In this document: piece by piece, positions 26,239-37,800 of the stretch
Position numbering within the stretch: the stretch's first letter is position 1
How the letters are laid out: each line of letters starts with the position of its first letter
Assembly (NCBI RefSeq): GCF_014529945.1
Contig: NZ_JACVFB010000005.1
Location: 248,001 to 312,000 of the forward strand
Reading direction: 5' to 3'
DNA length: 64,000 nucleotides
Origin: Chitinophaga varians
GTDB lineage: Bacteria > Bacteroidota > Bacteroidia > Chitinophagales > Chitinophagaceae
The notes under the pieces: generated by a model
Database searches by the model: none
What the model was told of the DNA's origin: nothing
The model's input: only the letters and a program-made list of their open reading frames with translations
Made by a program: the position numbers and the translations under genes

Positions 26239-28161
26239 ATGGATACAGGGTACATGATAAAAACGTTTATACGTAGGCGTTATATAGCAGCGATGGCGGC
26301 AGCCGTATCGCTGTTGCTGCTGCCGATGCTGAAAAGCAGCGGCCAGGCAGCCGTATTGCCACGTTTGCAACACGATCTGGCGCAGCAGCGCGACAGCGCC
26401 GGCTATGTATCTGTATTGGGCAAAATAGGCGCACTATATGCCAGCATCAATCTGGACAGTTCTTTTTATTATGCACGCCAGGTACTGGAAATAGCCAGTC
26501 GCCGGAAAGACCTCAAAGGCATGGCGGATGCCAACAATATGCTGGGATGGTATTACACGGCCAAAACAGACTATAACGTAGGTATTCAGTATGCTTATAA
26601 AGCATTGCTGCTCAACGGACAGCTGGGCGATTCTGCACAGATGGTCCGCTCGTTGAACATCATCTATGGCTGTTATAAAAATTCCGGTCACCCGGCGGAA
26701 GCCAACACTTACTTTTACCGCGCTTTTCATATCGCCAGCCGGCTGCCATCCGACAAAGACTCTATCACAGCCACCATGTTGGTCAACTACGCGTGGCGCT
26801 TTTTAAATGACAGCACAAAAATAGATTCGGTCCGCCTCGTGTTGCAACAGGCAGGCGCCATCCTGAAGAAATACCCCGATAGCAGGGCCGGTTTTTATGT
26901 GGCTGCCTTTGAGGCCGACCTGATGGTGCGGGCAGGCAAAGGAAAAGCAGCAGAGGAACGGATATATACGCTTGCAAGCCTGGCGCAACAGAAGGGCATG
27001 TCTTATGTAGCCATGGATATGTATGCACGGCTATACGATTTTCAGCGCTTAGGCTACTTTGCGGACTCCACCCGTTATCAGGAGCAGGCATACGAAGTAG
27101 CGCGACAGTCTGCCAGCATGGAACTGAACCTGTATTGGCTGGGCAGACTGTATGATTATCACCGCAGCCGCCGGCAGCCGGAAAAAGTAGTGTATTACGG
27201 CAATGAGATCATGCGGCTGGCGGCAATGGACCGCTATCATGACCATCACGAGGAAGCTGCCTACATTGATTTTTTCCTGAAAGAAAAAGCCTTGCAGGCT
27301 TTATCGCTTTCCACCAGAATACAACAACAGGAACTGGAAAAGGAGCTGGCGGAGAAAAAGAACAGGACCCTTATTGTCAAAGGGCTGTTGATTATCATCC
27401 TCCTCCTGATATCGCTGTTTGGCAGCCGATACCTGCATTATCGCCGCTGGAAACACCAGGAGAATGCGTTGGCGCTCAGTTATGTGCAGCTGGCCAAAAA
27501 CAATGCGGCCCTGACAGAGAACGACGTGTTCAAAAACAGGTTGATCAGCATGCTGGCAACGGACTTCAGAACACCGCTGCATCATATCATTGCCGTGGCT
27601 GATCAGCTGAAAGCGGGTACGCTTACACAGCCGGAGGTGGCAAGTCTGCTGAAGCAGATCGGTAATGCCTCCCGGAAAACACTGGATGCGTTCAATAATA
27701 TTCTGAAGTGGCTGAAGCTGCAGTTGTCGGGGTTTGTGTACCGGCCGGTCACGACGGAGCTGCTGCCGGTGATTGTGGAGGCGTTGGCGCCGTTGCAGGA
27801 AGAGATCCGGGATAAACAGCTGACCATCGTGAACAGAGTAGGGCCGAGAATTACCGTTGTTGCAGATACGGAGATATTGCAACTGGTAAATGTGCAGTTG
27901 CTGCAGGTGGCTGTCAGCACCGCGCGGCCCGGTACCCTGCTGCTGATCTCCACGTATGGTGAAAAAGGGAAAGTGACGGTGCGGTTGATGGTCGACGGTG
28001 GCGCAGCTACCCGTAAGCTGCTGGAAGAACTGAAAGACAAAGAACATAATATTTTTGCGTTAGGTATTATTATCAGCCGGGACTTTATGCACAAGATGAA
28101 GGGAGGCCTCGTAGTCGAAGAAGAAGACAACGGGTTTCTCATGATGGAGTACACGATTTGA
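26239..28161 (+). CDS. TPR-transmembrane histidine kinase-like protein, degenerate (HK2, probable pseudokinase)
   Basis: 640-aa paralogue of the upstream kinase with the same layout: signal anchor, TPR repeats (about 45-345), coiled coil, membrane segment (378-394), DHp-like and ATPase-like regions. The phospho-acceptor His is replaced by Thr441 (MLATDFRTPL). The N-box reads LLQVAVSTARPG (no Asn), the G1 box is MVDGGAATRK and the G2 glycine loop is lost (EHNIFALGI). The reading frame is intact over 1.9 kb, which argues for retained function without kinase activity. ATG 26239 lies 1 nt after the HK1 stop; an ATG at 26254 is also possible. Confidence 0.85.
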   Translation: MDTGYMIKTFIRRRYIAAMAAAVSLLLLPMLKSSGQAAVLPRLQHDLAQQRDSAGYVSVLGKIGALYASINLDSSFYYARQVLEIASRRKDLKGMADANNMLGWYYTAKTDYNVGIQYAYKALLLNGQLGDSAQMVRSLNIIYGCYKNSGHPAEANTYFYRAFHIASRLPSDKDSITATMLVNYAWRFLNDSTKIDSVRLVLQQAGAILKKYPDSRAGFYVAAFEADLMVRAGKGKAAEERIYTLASLAQQKGMSYVAMDMYARLYDFQRLGYFADSTRYQEQAYEVARQSASMELNLYWLGRLYDYHRSRRQPEKVVYYGNEIMRLAAMDRYHDHHEEAAYIDFFLKEKALQALSLSTRIQQQELEKELAEKKNRTLIVKGLLIIILLLISLFGSRYLHYRRWKHQENALALSYVQLAKNNAALTENDVFKNRLISMLATDFRTPLHHIIAVADQLKAGTLTQPEVASLLKQIGNASRKTLDAFNNILKWLKLQLSGFVYRPVTTELLPVIVEALAPLQEEIRDKQLTIVNRVGPRITVVADTEILQLVNVQLLQVAVSTARPGTLLLISTYGEKGKVTVRLMVDGGAATRKLLEELKDKEHNIFALGIIISRDFMHKMKGGLVVEEEDNGFLMMEYTI

Positions 28162-28186
28162 TCCTGTAGTTATCCATTCTACGTAT

Positions 28187-30064
28187 ATGCGTCAGTGTTG
28201 TATCACCGCTTTAGCATGCCTGATATGCTGGCAGCTGACGGCGCAGGTCCCGCAAATGCCGGAGTTGCAACGTGAGTTGTTGCAGCAGCATGACAGCGCC
28301 GGTTATCTGGCGGTGCTGGGCAAGATCAGCGCGTTGTATTCCGTGATAGACGTAGACAGCAGTTTTCAATATGCGGTTAAAATACGCGATATGGCAGCCC
28401 GGTTGCATGATGCAAAAGGGCAGGCTGATGCCAATGATTTGTTAAGCTGGTATTATGCTTTGAAAACAGATTTTGGTGTGGCGGGCATCTATGCCTACAA
28501 AGCCCTGAAAATACATGAACAGCTGGGCGACTCCGCCCGGATAGCCAAAACACTCAGCAATATTTATCTATACTACCGCAACACGGGCCGGCGGGAAGAT
28601 GCCAATAATTACTTCTACCAGGCATTTAAGATGGCCAGCCGCCTGCCACCCGGCCGCGACTCCGTATATGGTATCCTGTTAGTTAACTATGTGATGCGCT
28701 TTTATAAAGACAGTACGCATGCAGACTCGGTCCGTTGGGCATTGCGGCGGGCGCGGCAGGTGATCGAAAAATATCCGCGTTCCAAAATCAGTTTTTATGT
28801 AGATGCTTATTCACTGAATGATCTGGTCCAAAAAGGACAGGGCCGGGAGGCAGAAGAAATGATCTATCAGCTGGCAGACAAAGCCCTGCGTAGTGGCATG
28901 CCCTATGTGGCGATGGACATGTACGGACGGCTGGATGATTTCCCCCGCATGGGTTATTGTCCGGACACCGTCCGATATCAGGATAAAGCGTATCAGTTAG
29001 GCGTGCAAACCGGTAGTATAGAACTGAATCTTTACTGGCTGGCACGGCTATACGATTATTACAGTAAGAAAAAAGACCTGGGACATGTAGTACAGTATGG
29101 GCGTGAAATCATGCGGCTGGCAGCAGAAAAGAGGTATCAACCCAATGCCCATTCATTTGATTACATCGATATTTTCCTGAAAGAAAAAGCGGTGGCGGAC
29201 CTGCGTCTGCAAAATCGCCGGCAGCAGCAGGTGTTGACTGCGGAACTGACGGAGTCGGACAATAATCAATTGATCGTGGTGGGGATACTGATCGTGGTGG
29301 TGCTGTTCATTGCTTTGTTCCTTGGGCGGTATTGGCACTATCAGCGATTGAAGCAACAAGATGAGGCGTTGCTGCGGGGCTACCGCGAAATGGCGGCTGT
29401 CAACCAGGTATTGACGGAAACAGATGCTTTTAAGAATAAATTAATCAGCATACTGGCGCGGGACTTCAGGGGACCGTTGGTACATTTAACTGAGGTGGCG
29501 GCCCGCTTTAAATCAGGTAATCTGTCGAAGGCAGAAATGACTTCCTATTTGAAGCATATCAGTGTCACCTCGGGGAAAGTGCTGGAAGTGTTTGACAAGA
29601 TCTTAAAATGGCTGCGGTTGCAATTGTCCGGTTATCGTTATCAGCCGGTGCGGTGTTTATTGCTGCCGCTGATGCAGAGCGCACTGGAGCCGCTGGAAGG
29701 GGAGCTGGCGCAGAAGCAGCTCAGCGTGAAAAATCATATTCCGGGAACAGCTTCCGTACTAACAGATGAGGAGATGTTGAAACTGGTGAACATACAATTA
29801 TTACAGATAGCCGTTGCCGTAGCAGTGGCCGGCAGTATGCTGGAAATAACTGTTGACCGGACGATGGGGCAAACGGAGGTGTATATCAGGGTGAAAACGG
29901 GGGCCGATGCGCATTTTGTGCTGGCGGGGCTGGAAAACTGGCAGGACAACGGACTGGCGTTGGGCCTGGTGATCAGTCGTGACCTGATGAGGATGATGAA
30001 CGGCTATATAATAGCAGAAGGCCAGGAACATTCGTACCTGGCCTTCGGGTATATCTTACCGTAA
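28187..30064 (+). CDS. TPR-transmembrane histidine kinase-like protein, degenerate (HK3, probable pseudokinase)
   Basis: 625-aa protein closely related to HK2 along its whole length (for example both share SRLP in a TPR and MSYVAMDMYARL / MPYVAMDMYGRL). Signal peptide 1-20, TPR region (about 30-335), membrane segment (362-380). The DHp box reads ILARDFRGPL with Arg425 in place of the phospho-acceptor His; the N-box is LLQIAVAVAVAG and G1/G2 glycines are absent. It starts 25 nt after HK2, so the three genes probably form one transcript. Its 3' end holds a perfect 10-bp hairpin and stops 3 nt from convergent fabH. Confidence 0.85.
   Translation: MRQCCITALACLICWQLTAQVPQMPELQRELLQQHDSAGYLAVLGKISALYSVIDVDSSFQYAVKIRDMAARLHDAKGQADANDLLSWYYALKTDFGVAGIYAYKALKIHEQLGDSARIAKTLSNIYLYYRNTGRREDANNYFYQAFKMASRLPPGRDSVYGILLVNYVMRFYKDSTHADSVRWALRRARQVIEKYPRSKISFYVDAYSLNDLVQKGQGREAEEMIYQLADKALRSGMPYVAMDMYGRLDDFPRMGYCPDTVRYQDKAYQLGVQTGSIELNLYWLARLYDYYSKKKDLGHVVQYGREIMRLAAEKRYQPNAHSFDYIDIFLKEKAVADLRLQNRRQQQVLTAELTESDNNQLIVVGILIVVVLFIALFLGRYWHYQRLKQQDEALLRGYREMAAVNQVLTETDAFKNKLISILARDFRGPLVHLTEVAARFKSGNLSKAEMTSYLKHISVTSGKVLEVFDKILKWLRLQLSGYRYQPVRCLLLPLMQSALEPLEGELAQKQLSVKNHIPGTASVLTDEEMLKLVNIQLLQIAVAVAVAGSMLEITVDRTMGQTEVYIRVKTGADAHFVLAGLENWQDNGLALGLVISRDLMRMMNGYIIAEGQEHSYLAFGYILP
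30017..30046. other. Perfect hairpin inside the 3' end of the HK3 coding region
   Basis: GAAGGCCAGG (30017-30026) and CCTGGCCTTC (30037-30046) form a perfect 10-bp stem with a 10-nt loop within the last codons of HK3. The convergent genes leave only 3 nt between their stops, so this may be the transcription-ending or RNA 3'-stabilising element for one or both. There is no T-run, so intrinsic termination is uncertain. Confidence 0.5.
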
Positions 30065-30067
30065 AAA

Positions 30068-31078
30068 TTATTTACCGATTTTGTCGCCGTCGTAAGCCCA
30101 TTTGATGTAGCTGGCGCCCCAGGTGAAACCACCGCCAAATGCGGCCATGATGATGTTATCACCTTTTTTCAGTTGTTTTTCGTAGTCCCACAGGCACAAA
30201 GGAATAGTACCGGCAGTGGTGTTACCATAGCGGTGGATATTCATCATTACCTTTTCTTCCGGCAGGTTGATATACTGCGCGGTGGCTGCGATGATACGTT
30301 TATTGGCCTGGTGTGGTACGAGCCATGCGATATTTTCTGCATTGAGGTTGTTGCGCTGCAGGATACCGTTAGCCGCTTCGGCCATATTGGAAACCGCGTA
30401 TTTAAACACCATTTTACCTTCCTGGTATACGTAGTGTTCGCGGTTCTGCACTGTTTCGAGGGTGGCTGGTTTTACGGAGCCGCCGGCTTTCATGTGCAGG
30501 TATTCGCGGCCATGGCCATCACTTTTCAGGATGCTGTCCACTACGCCGTATCCTTCCGTGTTAGGCTCCAGCAGCACGCCGCCGCCGCCATCACCGAAGA
30601 TGATGCAGGTAGTTCTGTCTGTATAATCAATGATAGCGCTCATTTTGTCGGCACCGATCACCATTACTTTCTGATAACGGCCACTTTCAATGAACCGGGC
30701 GCCGGTGTCCAGTGCGTACAGGAAACCGGAGCAGGCAGCACTGATGTCGAAACCGAATGCGTTTTTAGCACCGATTTTATCTGTGACAACATTGGCTGTG
30801 GCGGGGAAGGTCATGTCAGGGGTTACTGTGGCTACGATCAGCAGGTCGATCTCTTCAGGGGTAATACCTCTTTTTTTGCAGATTTCCAGGGCGATAGGTA
30901 CACATATGTCGGAAGTGCCTTTCCCTTCTCCTTTAAGAATTCTTCTTTCAGAGATGCCCGTTCTGGTTAAAATCCACTCGTCTGTTGTGTCTACCAGTTT
31001 TTCCAGTTCCTGATTGGTCAGCACGTAGTCAGGAACATATCCACCCACCGCTGTAATAGCGGCCGTTATTTTATTCAT
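30068..31078 (-). CDS. fabH: Beta-ketoacyl-ACP synthase III FabH
   Basis: 336-aa condensing enzyme that starts fatty acid synthesis from acyl-CoA and malonyl-ACP. The catalytic triad is visible: Cys116 in DISAACSGFLYAL, His in WLVPHQANKRII, Asn in YGNTTAGTIPL. Length matches the family. It stands alone and converges with the kinase trio. Specificity for acetyl or branched primers cannot be read here; Bacteroidota often make branched fatty acids. Confidence 0.96.
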   Translation of the reverse strand: MNKITAAITAVGGYVPDYVLTNQELEKLVDTTDEWILTRTGISERRILKGEGKGTSDICVPIALEICKKRGITPEEIDLLIVATVTPDMTFPATANVVTDKIGAKNAFGFDISAACSGFLYALDTGARFIESGRYQKVMVIGADKMSAIIDYTDRTTCIIFGDGGGGVLLEPNTEGYGVVDSILKSDGHGREYLHMKAGGSVKPATLETVQNREHYVYQEGKMVFKYAVSNMAEAANGILQRNNLNAENIAWLVPHQANKRIIAATAQYINLPEEKVMMNIHRYGNTTAGTIPLCLWDYEKQLKKGDNIIMAAFGGGFTWGASYIKWAYDGDKIGK

Positions 31079-31166
31079 ATAAACTAAATATGTGTTTAAA
31101 TCGAGGCGTAAAAATACGATATAAACGAATATTTCCTAAAAAAGTCGCATATGAACCCGTTAAAGG

Positions 31167-31197
31167 CTTGTCAATCCGTTAAAAGTTAGCATCTTTG
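31167..31197 (+). promoter_or_regulatory. Candidate promoter for ruvA-sprA
   Basis: CTTG (31167-31170), a 19-nt spacer, and CATCTTTG (31190-31197), which differs from TAnnTTTG at the first base. It lies about 75 nt before the ruvA ATG in the 193-nt gap between divergent fabH and ruvA. Confidence 0.35.
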
Positions 31198-31271
31198 TCG
31201 TTTATTGACACAGGGGGTAATTATTCCTCTTTTTTCGTAAGTTTAAGTAAATTATCGAACCTTTACCTTCT

Positions 31272-31862
31272 ATGATCGCTTATTTGGATGGAAAATTGGC
31301 TTATAAGTCACCAGCTCTTGTTCATATGGATGTGCACGGAATAGGGTATGAAGTTCAGATCAGTCTGAATACCTATTCAAGGATACAGGGCCTGGACAGC
31401 TGCAAATTGTTAACCTTCCTGCAGATCAAAGAGGATGCACACACGCTGTATGGTTTTTTTGAGGAGGCAGAAAAGAACCTGTTTCTCCTGCTGATCAGCG
31501 TATCGGGTGTAGGCGCCAGTACGGCGAGAATGATGTTGTCTTCTCTTCAACCGGAAGATATCCAGCGGGCCATTATGATGGAAAATGAAAAAATGCTGGA
31601 AAGTGTAAAAGGCATAGGAGCCAAAACAGCCAAAAGAATTATTCTGGAACTAAAAGACAAAGTAAAGAAACAAAAGGATACCGTCGGACTACAATTATCT
31701 GCTACCGTAAACAATACAATTCATGAAGACGCGTTAAATGCTCTGGTAACTCTTGGCATAGCCCGGAACATGGCGGATACGGCAATTCAGAGAGTTATGA
31801 AGAACGAACCACTATTGCAAAACTTGGAAGAGCTGATCAAAAAGGCCCTGAAGAGTTTATAA
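31272..31862 (+). CDS. ruvA: Holliday junction DNA helicase subunit RuvA
   Basis: 196-aa protein that binds four-way DNA junctions and recruits the RuvB motor. OB-fold N-terminus (MIAYLDGKLAYKSPALVHMD), two helix-hairpin-helix motifs (SVSGVGASTARMML and SVKGIGAKTAKRIILELKDK) and a C-terminal RuvB-binding three-helix domain. No ruvB or ruvC is in the window. sprA follows 33 nt downstream in the same frame, an adjacency I recall from other Bacteroidota. Confidence 0.96.
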   Translation: MIAYLDGKLAYKSPALVHMDVHGIGYEVQISLNTYSRIQGLDSCKLLTFLQIKEDAHTLYGFFEEAEKNLFLLLISVSGVGASTARMMLSSLQPEDIQRAIMMENEKMLESVKGIGAKTAKRIILELKDKVKKQKDTVGLQLSATVNNTIHEDALNALVTLGIARNMADTAIQRVMKNEPLLQNLEELIKKALKSL

Positions 31863-31895
31863 TTATATCAAGACCTCTATAAAAACCTATTTTTC

Positions 31896-34800
31896 TTGGC
31901 AAGAAAGACTTATTATGGCGCTTTTGCAGTAATAGGAATTGTATCTTTTATCATTGTTGACACCGCCGCAAGGGAACGATCCGGGAATTTTCATTTTTTG
32001 AGCAGAACGAGTTGGAAGTCGGATACCACAATTACTGGTAATACCAAAATCGATACTACCGGGAAAAAAGATACCTTGAAATATCCCCTGAAGGACAGGC
32101 GCGGCCCCAGTATAGCGGATCCGGCGTCCAGGAATGTTATTGACCTGAACGACCCCGCCAATATCAACAAAACAGTAGAATACGATCCCGTTACCAAACA
32201 ATACACCGTTACGGAGAAAATCGGTAATCAGAATTACCGAAACCCTACTTATATGAACTTCGACGAGTTCTATAAGCTCCAGTCGGCGCAAAGTGAAAGA
32301 AACTATTGGCAGAAAAGGGCCAGTGCTCTTGGTAACCTGAACCAACGAGGCAACGGTCCCCAGCTGTATAACGGCAGCAATCTGTTTGACCGCATCTTTG
32401 GCGGCAGTAAAGTGGATATCCGTCCCCAGGGTAGCCTGGACCTCACTTTCGGCTATCAGGGCCAGAATATCAAAAACCCGGTACTGGTGGAACAAGCCCG
32501 GAAAAACGGAGGGTTCAACTTCGACATGGGCATCAACATGAACGTCACCGGCCGGATCGGGGATAAACTGAAACTCATCACCAACTATAATACCCAGTCC
32601 ACCTTCGATTTTGAAAATCAGGTGAAACTGGAATACACCGGCTATAACGATGAAATTATCAAGAAAATAGAAGCCGGTAACGTGAGTTTCCCCCTGCGTA
32701 GTTCCCTGATATCCGGTATCCAGTCTCTCTTCGGGGTGAAAACACAACTGCAGTTCGGCCGCCTCACGGTAACCAGCGTACTGTCCAACCAGAAATCGCA
32801 GAAACAGAACCTCATGCTCAAAGGCGGTACCATGGTGCAGGATTATAATATCCGGGCCGACGAGTATGAAGATAACCGACACTTCCTGCTGGCACAGTTC
32901 TACCGTGATACCTTTAACTATGCCATGTCTAACCTCCCCATCATCCGCTCCCTGTCCAATATCACCAGGATTGAGGTATGGGTGACGAATAAAACAGGGG
33001 CCACCACCCAAACCCGCGATATCGTGGGCCTGATGGACCTCGGGGAATATAAACCCTACAACACGGGGATCAGGGTAAACACCTCCTCGCATCTGCCTGA
33101 CAGGGCTACGAACAACCTGTATGAAAGCCTGATCAGCGATCCGGCCAGCCGTAATACCAGCATCGTCGTCAGCCGGTTGCTGGCTTTGGGACTTAAACCG
33201 GTATCGGAATTTGAAAAAACATTCGCCCGTAAACTCGACTCTACAGAGTATACCGTCAACAAACAACTGGGCTTCATCTCCCTTAACCAACAGCTGCAAC
33301 CGGATGAAGTACTGGCGGTAGCTTATCAATATACTTACAACGGCCGTACCTATCAGGTGGGTGAATTCTCACAGGACGTACCGCCAGACCAGAACAACAG
33401 CGCCAACTCCCCGGTGCTGTTCCTGAAATTGCTGAAAGCCACATCCGCCCGTCCGGTACTGCCCATCTGGAAACTGATGATGAAAAACATCTACGCTACC
33501 GGCGCCTTCCAGGTGAACAAAGAGGACTTTAAAATGGACGTCTTCTATAAAGACCCCGGTGCAGATGGAAGACCGCCGAGCGATAAACGTTATCTCCCCG
33601 ATGGCAAAGGCGATTATGCCGGTGCACCGATCATCACCGTGTTAAACCTGGACCGCCTCAACAACCAGCTCGATCCGCAGCCGGACGGCGTGTTTGATTA
33701 CGTGGAAGGATATACGATCAACTCCCTGACGGGCAAGATCATGTTCCCCATGCTGGAACCATTTGCTGATGGGCTGAAGAAGGCCTTTGGCGGTGACGGT
33801 ACCCTCGAAAAACAATACCTGTACCGCGTGCTGTACGACTCCATCAAGGTGGTGGCGCAGCAGTTCCCGCAACTGAACCGCTACGTGATCCGTGGGTCCT
33901 ATAAATCGGCCAACTCGTCGGAAATTAATCTGGGCGGCGGTATCACCATTCCGCCCGGCTCCGTGACGGTTACCGCCGGCGGCCAGCTGCTGCGGGAAAA
34001 CGTGGACTACATCATCGACTATAACCTCGGCAGGCTCAAAATTATCAACGGCGGCGTACTCAACTCCGGCGTACCGATCAATGTACAGTTTGAAAACAAC
34101 GCCCTGTTCGGACAACAGGTGCGGAACTACTTCGGTACCCGCTTCGACTACCTCGTTAATGATAAACTCAGTATTGGCGGTACCGTTGTCCGCATGACGG
34201 AACGACCCTACTACCAGAAAGTAAACTACGGCGAAGACCCTATCAAAAACACCATGGTAGGTCTCGATGTGAACTACGCCTCTGAATGGAAAGGCCTGAC
34301 ACGTTTCCTCGATAAACTGCCTAACTACAGCACTACCGCCCCGTCAAACATCCTGTTCACCGGTGAGGTGGCCCGCCTGTTCCCCGGTCACAGTAAACTG
34401 ATCAACCAGGCCGGCAGCAAGCAGGGTACCGCTTATATCGATGACTTTGAAGGCGTGAAAAGCGGGTATGACCTGAAGTTCCCGGCTACCAGCTGGGCAC
34501 TGGCTTCTACCCCGAAAGGCGCCACCAACGCGGCAGGTACCGTGTTATTCCCCGAAGCAGAGTTGAGCAACGTATTTGAATATGGTAAAAACAGGGCTAA
34601 ACTGGCGTGGTATATTCTGGAACCTACCCTCCAGCTGCCCAAATCACCTAACCTGCCGGCAGGCATCTCCCTGGATGATCAGTCAGATCCGCGTGTAAGG
34701 CTGGTATATCAGAAAGAGGTGTTCCGTAACAGGTCTACCGACTTCGGACAAAGCCAGCTCAGCACCCTTGACCTGGCCTACTATCCCACGGAAAGAGGCC

Positions 34801-37800
34801 CGTACAACTTCACCAGCAGCCCTACGGCTATGGACCGTGACGGTAAACTGGCACGTCCGAAAACAAGATGGGGCGGTATTATGCGCGCCATCGACAACAG
34901 CGACTTTGAAACCGCTAATATTGAATATATCGAGTTCTGGATACAGGACCCATTCATTAAAACGCCCGGTAGCAGCGGAGGTTCCCTCTTCTTTAACCTG
35001 GGTAACGTATCTGAAGACATCCTCAAAGACTCGAAGAAATTCTTTGAGAATGGTATGCCTGATCCCCGGCAGGACCCGAATAAAATCGATTCCTCCAAAT
35101 GGGGCCGTCAGCCTAAGTTCCAGCAGCAGATCACACAGGCCTTCGACAACGATCCCAACATCCGGTCTTACCAGGACGTGGGATATGATGGTCTGAAATC
35201 TTCTGACGAAGCAGCTTTCTTCAGAAGTTATATGGACACCATGGCCATGAACTTCGGCGGCTCTCCGGTATACCAGCAGGCGCAGAAAGATCCGGCCAAC
35301 GACGATTATAAGCACTATCGCAACGCCGATTACGACGCTGCGCGTGCCGGTATCCTCGAGCGTTACAAGAACTACAGCAACCCGGAAGGCAACTCCCCGG
35401 TGTCTGACCCGAAATCCACTTTCTCTACCGCAGCTACCAATATCCCTGAATCGGAAGACCTGAACAGGGATAACACCATGAACGAAACGGAAGAATACTT
35501 CCAGTACCGTGTGGACCTCAAACCAGGTATGGCTGTTGGTACCAACTACATTGTGGATAAAATTGATGCGCCGGTAGATCTGCCGAATGGTCAGAAAACC
35601 ACGGAAACATGGTATCAGTTTAAAGTGCCGCTGAACCAGTTCAATGCAAAAGTGGGCAACATCCCCGACTTTAAGTCCATCCGCTTCATGCGTATGTTCC
35701 TCACTGATTTTGCGGAACCAGTGGTAGTACGTTTCGCCAAACTGGAACTGGTGCGCAGCCAGTGGCGCCGCTACATGTACGAGTTGAGACCAGGTGATCC
35801 TGTGCCGTTAGACCAGACCACTACTTTTAACTCTTCTTCTGTTAATATTGAAGAAAACTCTTCCCGCAGCCCTATCCCGTACGTGCTGCCTCCGGGAGTG
35901 GTAAGACAAAATACTATCAGCACCAACAATACCACGCTGCAGCTGAATGAACAGTCCCTGTCCGTTCAGGTATGTAACCTGCAGGACGGTGAAGTGCGCG
36001 CGCTGTATAAAACGCTCAACATGGACCTGCGTCAGTACAAGAAAATGGAAATGTACATGCACGCAGAAGCCGTAGGTTCCGCCACCGCGTTGAAAGACGG
36101 ACAGGTACAGGCGGTCATCCGTATCGGTAGCGACTTTGTGAGCAACTACTACGAATACCGCATTCCGCTGAAAGTAACTGCCTGGAATTCCAAAGCGCCG
36201 ATTGAAATATGGCCTGATGGCAACAACATGCAACTCATCATGGAGCGCCTGAGCCAGCTGAAACAGAAACGTAACATGTGCGATTCCTGTTCTCCGCTGC
36301 TGGCTTATCCGATGACACCGGTGGCCGACGAATTCGGCAACTTCATGTCGGTGGTAGGTAACCCCAGTCTCGGCGATGCCCGCACCATGATGATCGGTGT
36401 CCTGAACCCGAAAGATGATGGTATGCCTCGTTGCGCTGAGGTATGGTTCGATGAGCTGCGCCTCTCTGATTTCGATGAAAAAGGGGGGTATGCTGCCCTC
36501 GGAAGACTGGACCTGCAACTGGCGGACCTGGGCACCCTCTCTCTGTCCGGAAATATGCACACGGCCGGTTTTGGTAACATCGACCAGCGGGTGAATGAAC
36601 GTTTCCGTGACAACTTCCTGCAATATGATGCAGCGGCCAACCTCGATCTGGGTAAACTGCTGCCGAAGAGCACCGGTATGTCGATCCCGGTATATGCCGG
36701 TTATTCACAGTCAGTGAGCAACCCGGAATATGATCCTTATGATCTTGATATCAAACTGAAAGATAAACTCTCGCTGGCGAGGTCCAGATGGGAGCGGGAC
36801 TCCATCCGCAAAAATGCGCAGGACTTTACCTCTATCACGAGCCTGAACTTTACCAACGTCCGGAAACTCAATCTGCGGCAGGGTAAACGCCACCTGTGGG
36901 ACATCGAGAACTTCGATATCAGTTACTCCTTCTCGCAGATCAACCGGCATAACCCGCTTATTCAGAGCGACCTGCTGACCAAACACCGCGGTGGTATCGG
37001 ATACAACTTCTCCGGCCAGCCGAGATACCTGGAACCGTTTAAGAAACTGATCAAAACCAAGACACACTGGCTGGACCTCATACGTGACTTCAATGTCAAC
37101 TATGTGCCGTCCATTATCAGTTTCCGCGCAGACATTATCCGTCAGTTCGGCGCCTCCCGCATCCGTAACGTAGGCGGCGATGTGAAATATCAGTTGCCCG
37201 AAACGTATGATAAATACTTCACTTTCGACCGGTACTATACCCTGAAATGGGACCTGACCCGCAGTCTTAATATAGAATTCAATGCGGTGAGCAACAACCG
37301 TATAGATGAACCTGCCGGCAGAATCAATTCCGGCGCGAAGAAAGATACCATCTGGCGTAACTTCTTCAAAGGCGGCCGTTCCGTGAATTACATGCACAAC
37401 GCCAACTTCACATATACGCTGCCTACCGCCAAGTTCCCGGCCCTGAGCTGGACCAACGTGGCCATTGGTTATAGTACGGAATACCGCTGGACAGGCGCGT
37501 CCCGACTGGCGCTCTACCTGGGTAACGCCATTGAAAACAGCATGCAGAAAACAATGACGGCCGAATTCAAATTTGTAGAACTGTACAACAAATCGAAATT
37601 CCTCCGACAAATCAATACACGCAAGCCTGTTTCCAACAACAATAACAATCAACAGAACAAAAACAACAATCAACAGAAAGATCAGCAAAACAATAACTCA
37701 TCATCTTCCGATGAAATTAATCCGTGGGTGAAGGGTGTATTGAAAGCGCTGATGGCACTGAAACGTGTTGGGTTCAACTATAACGAGAACGCCGGTACAC

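Noticed and set aside
31887-33329. Long open frame (480 codons) on the minus strand opposite the start of sprA
   Set aside because: It lies fully antisense to a clearly conserved gene, has a biased His/Ile/Val-rich composition typical of reverse-complement reading, and matches no family I know.
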